A stretch of 64,000 nucleotides of DNA, from the NCBI GenBank assembly GCA_022648545.1, contig JALCMP010000002.1, positions 124,001 to 188,000 of the forward strand, read 5' to 3'. Positions within the stretch are counted from its first letter, which is position 1, and the number at the start of each line of letters is the position of its first letter. The notes beneath the pieces are model-generated. The model saw only the letters and a program-made list of their open reading frames with translations. It had not been told where the DNA came from and searched no databases. Of the stretch, positions 61,159-64,000 are shown in pieces. The translations under genes and the position numbers were made by a program. Source of the DNA: Bacteroidales bacterium (lineage in GTDB: Bacteria; Bacteroidota; Bacteroidia; Bacteroidales; UBA932).

Positions 61159-62123
61159 TAAATACGAAAAAATTATATCCCTTCAAATTTGCAGAAGGGA
61201 TGCAGATCCTCGACGAGAACAGTATTGTAAATAACGGATTCCTTGCCGAAAACACGTTAGACGAAATAATCGACACATATCTTACCGAAGCTCTGGGAGA
61301 AAAAGTCTTCCATCGCTTTAAGGGTATATTTCCGATTAACGTAAGCATAAGGGATATACGCGAAACGACTCCCCTGCTTACTCACCCCGACGACGAAACC
61401 TCTGGAGCAAGATATAATGCATACGGCAACACAAAAACGTGGCTAATATTGTCTGCGGATTCCGATGCAAGATTATATCTGGGGTTCAACAGGGACATGA
61501 CGGCTGCGGAATTCTATGATCGCTGCATGAAGGGAACAATAGAGGAAACTCTCAACCTGTATATTCCAAAAGCCGGCGAATATGTAAACATAGAGCCAGG
61601 ATGTGTGTATGCGGCTTCCGGAATCAAAATAATAGAAGTATCAGAAAATTCGGATGCTACATACAAACTTTGTATGCTTGACGGTAAAAATGCGGCCGAT
61701 GAAGATGAAAAGTTCGTTTACTCAGCAGGCATGTCAGAAGCTATGGACATAATCAGATACAAACAGCTTGACGGAAACGAATTTTATTTCGGACCGGCAT
61801 TATCTACAAAACCTCTGGCCGAAAAAAAGCAGTATTCCGTAACGCAGCGTTTTCTGCTCAATCCCATGAATGTCTCCCCTTCTACCCTCGACAGCTTCAT
61901 AATATATATATGTCTGAAGGGGAAAGCGAAGATACGAACCAACGACGAAATTACGGGAAGTATCCTAAAAGGCAATACTTATGATATAGGAGAAAACGAA
62001 ATAGTGCTTGTACCGTCGATAATGGAAGACTTTGAAATTTCCCCCGAGAACGGAAAATCCGTCATACTGGAGATAACGGTGCCGGAGGTAACCGCGGAAG
62101 AAGAAGACAAATACATAAAATGA
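61155..62123 (+). CDS. Type I phosphomannose isomerase-like cupin protein (degenerate active site)
   Basis: PLLTHPDDE, GNTKTWLILSADSDARLYLGFNRDMTAAEF, AGEYVNIEPGCVYAASGIKIIEVSENSDATYKL. Confidence 0.72.
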   Translation: MINTKKLYPFKFAEGMQILDENSIVNNGFLAENTLDEIIDTYLTEALGEKVFHRFKGIFPINVSIRDIRETTPLLTHPDDETSGARYNAYGNTKTWLILSADSDARLYLGFNRDMTAAEFYDRCMKGTIEETLNLYIPKAGEYVNIEPGCVYAASGIKIIEVSENSDATYKLCMLDGKNAADEDEKFVYSAGMSEAMDIIRYKQLDGNEFYFGPALSTKPLAEKKQYSVTQRFLLNPMNVSPSTLDSFIIYICLKGKAKIRTNDEITGSILKGNTYDIGENEIVLVPSIMEDFEISPENGKSVILEITVPEVTAEEEDKYIK

Positions 62124-62497
62124 TGGAAGAGACAAGGATAGACAAATACCTGTGGGCGATAAGAGTCTTCAAGACAAGATCCGATTCGGCGGAAGCATGC
62201 AAGAGCAGCCGAATACAATTAAACGGACACCCCGTAAAGCCATCCTCTCAGATAAAGGAATCCGACATCATTAACGTTAGGAAAGGAGCAGTAAAATTCT
62301 CGTACAAGGTAATATGCCCGATAGATAAAAGACAAGGGGCACAGTCTGTCCCAAAATATGCGGAAAATATAACCCCGCAGGAAGAACTCGAAAAACTTAA
62401 TCCTCCAAAGGAAATAATCTTCATGAAACGTGACAGAGGAACTGGAAGACCTACGAAAAAAGAAAGAAGGGATCTGGAAAAGATGTTTGAGGACTAA
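62120..62497 (+). CDS. S4-domain RNA-binding protein (Hsp15-like)
   Basis: TRIDKYLWAIRVFKTRSDSAEACKSSRIQLNGHPVKPS. Confidence 0.88.
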   Translation: MMEETRIDKYLWAIRVFKTRSDSAEACKSSRIQLNGHPVKPSSQIKESDIINVRKGAVKFSYKVICPIDKRQGAQSVPKYAENITPQEELEKLNPPKEIIFMKRDRGTGRPTKKERRDLEKMFED

Positions 62498-63066
62498 ACT
62501 GATTTATTGAACAGATTCATAGCTGTATCGGCTCCCGATACCACGAATGTCTTTATAGCTTCCCCCGCCCTGTCGAAAATACCCTGAAGCATTTCACTCT
62601 CGGCTGAAGTCCATTCGCCTATGACATAATCGACCTGATGGCCACGTGGGAATTCATTTCCTATACCTACCCTGATGCGGGCGAATTCACTGGTCCCTAT
62701 GCACTCTATTATATTCTTAAGACCGTTGTGCCCGCCGTCGCTTCCTTTTTTTCTTATTCTTATCGTACCAAGAGGAAGAGCTATGTCATCTACGACTACT
62801 ATCAGTCTGTCGGGAGTTATTTTCTCCCTGTCCATCCAATATCTGACGGCATTGCCGCTTAAATTCATATATGTGGAAGGCTTGAGAAGTATAAGTTTGT
62901 TCCCTCTGAAATTAATATTGTCCAACGATCCGTATCTCGAGGACAAAAAAGAAGTACCGGACTCCCTTATAAAGGAATCCAGTACCATAAATCCCATATT
63001 ATGACGGGTATTGCGATATTCGTCGCCTATATTTCCCAATCCTGCGATCAAAAAACTTCTACCCAT
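62494..63066 (-). CDS. pth: Peptidyl-tRNA hydrolase
   Basis: LIAGLGNIGDEYRNTRHNMGFMVLD, VVVDDIALPLG, GGHNGLKNI. Confidence 0.95.
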   Translation of the reverse strand: MGRSFLIAGLGNIGDEYRNTRHNMGFMVLDSFIRESGTSFLSSRYGSLDNINFRGNKLILLKPSTYMNLSGNAVRYWMDREKITPDRLIVVVDDIALPLGTIRIRKKGSDGGHNGLKNIIECIGTSEFARIRVGIGNEFPRGHQVDYVIGEWTSAESEMLQGIFDRAGEAIKTFVVSGADTAMNLFNKSV

Positions 63067-63083
63067 CTTAAAAGCGGAAAAGG

Positions 63084-63749
63084 TTATTTGGAACTCTTCT
63101 TGTCGGCATCTGATCCGGCTTCGGCAGCAGCTCCTTCTGCAGGTGCAGCACCTTCTTCTCCGGCTGTTTCACCGGCAGCTTGTGCGGCCGTATCTGTAGC
63201 AACTGCACGGGTCATCTTAATCGAACATATGACGGTCTTCTTGGGTACCAGAACGGTTACGCCGTCAAGTACGATATCACCGGCACAAAATGTATCTCCG
63301 ATCTTAAGAGGAGTAACATCAACGGTAAGATAATCGGGTAGACTGTCTATAAGGGCAGAAACCTTTACCTTTCTTGCATCGACGAACAATTTTCCACCGT
63401 CCTTTACACCTGCAGCAGCTCCGGTTATCTGAAGAGGAATTTCCATAACCACCGGTTTATCGGTTGATACAGCCAGAAAATCAATATGAAGAGGTTTGTC
63501 GCTTACCGGATGGAACTGCTTGTCATAAAGAATGCACATATGCTTTTTCCCTTCAATTTCTATGTCTATGATGTAGGAATTGGGAGTATTCAGTATGGCC
63601 GTAAGATCTCTTTCAGACAGCGCAAAATTAATATTCTCCGTTTTGTTTCCGTAGATTACGCAGGGAACCATGCCGGATTTGCGCAATGCGTTAAGATCAT
63701 GTTTAGTGCCCTTTTTTCTAAGAACACCCTGTAATGTAATAGAATCCAT
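63084..63749 (-). CDS. rplY: 50S ribosomal protein L25/CTC family
   Basis: LQGVLRKKGTKHDLNALRKSGMVPCVIYG; Ala/Glu-rich tail; start at MDSITLQG. Confidence 0.93.
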   Translation of the reverse strand: MDSITLQGVLRKKGTKHDLNALRKSGMVPCVIYGNKTENINFALSERDLTAILNTPNSYIIDIEIEGKKHMCILYDKQFHPVSDKPLHIDFLAVSTDKPVVMEIPLQITGAAAGVKDGGKLFVDARKVKVSALIDSLPDYLTVDVTPLKIGDTFCAGDIVLDGVTVLVPKKTVICSIKMTRAVATDTAAQAAGETAGEEGAAPAEGAAAEAGSDADKKSSK

Positions 63750-63778
63750 AATATTAAAATTAAAAAACGTGTTACTCA

Positions 63779-63830
63779 GTCCGGGCCTTCCGGACCCCAT
63801 TGCACCAAAAAAGTTGCCTTTTTATGGTGC
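63779..63830 (-). promoter_or_regulatory. Two tandem stem-loops in the 5' leader of rplY
   Basis: 63802-63830 GCACCA..TGGTGC long near-perfect stem; 63779-63795 GTCCGG-N5-CCGGAC. Confidence 0.6.
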
Positions 63831-63831
63831 G

Positions 63832-63839
63832 CAAAGATA
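63832..63839 (-). promoter_or_regulatory. -7 box TATCTTTG for rplY
   Basis: CAAAGATA on the + strand immediately upstream of the leader stem-loops. Confidence 0.55.
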
Positions 63840-63864
63840 AGGAAAAAATCGTTAAAGATTATAG

Positions 63865-63872
63865 TATCTTTG
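63865..63872 (+). promoter_or_regulatory. -7 box TATCTTTG for the menA-like gene
   Basis: TAnnTTTG match 18 bp upstream of the ATG (63891). Confidence 0.5.
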
Positions 63873-63890
63873 CATGAATTACAAATCGAT

Positions 63891-64000
63891 ATGAAAAACG
63901 ACACCTCACGTACAATAAAGCACGATCCGGAATGCAATTCACTAAGAGCATGGATTTTGGCATCGAGGCCCAAAACACTTACCGGAGCCGCAATCCCTGT
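63891..64000 (+). CDS. 1,4-dihydroxy-2-naphthoate prenyltransferase-like (MenA/UbiA family; N-terminus only, runs off right edge)
   Basis: MKNDTSRTIKHDPECNSLRAWILASRPKTLTGAAIPV matches the MenA-like WIxASRPKTLxxxxxPV start. Confidence 0.7.
   Translation, partial: MKNDTSRTIKHDPECNSLRAWILASRPKTLTGAAIP

Overview
This 64 kb window is a gene-dense, moderate-GC bacterial chromosome segment. It is almost certainly from the Bacteroidales: TAnnTTTG-type promoters, DUF4290/DUF3078 proteins, an Na+-NQR operon, and a linker at the LpxC/FabZ junction resembling that of Bacteroidetes fusion enzymes. I see about 50 convincing CDSs and one initiator tRNA with promoter and terminator. I see no CRISPR array, IS element, prophage or rRNA. 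Most of the window is housekeeping: UvrD-like helicase (partial), NqrA-F, PyrE, FtsK, HisS, NfnAB-like pair, SppA, TilS, ProS, Lpx genes, RimP-NusA-InfB, Tmk, FolP, PurB, Pth, L25, MenA (partial). The main accessory locus is a co-directional, tightly packed exopolysaccharide operon at 17.3-29.1 kb (minus strand). It starts with a stand-alone receiver domain and ends with a soluble REC-histidine kinase. It also encodes a phosphoglycosyltransferase with a pseudo-receiver-like N-terminus, a Wzz/GumC-like protein whose C-terminal BY-kinase-like domain has lost its P-loop, and a half-length TolC-like protein where a Wza-type exporter might be expected. Other notable observations: LpxC and FabZ separated by a single in-frame TAA; mirror-image -7 boxes between divergent gene pairs; structured 5' leaders upstream of rplY and rimP; a PMI-like protein lacking metal ligands; a GH9-CE4 fusion with an altered CE4 motif; and a Trp/Tyr-rich lipoprotein. 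All functional calls come from reading motifs by eye; no database search was run.
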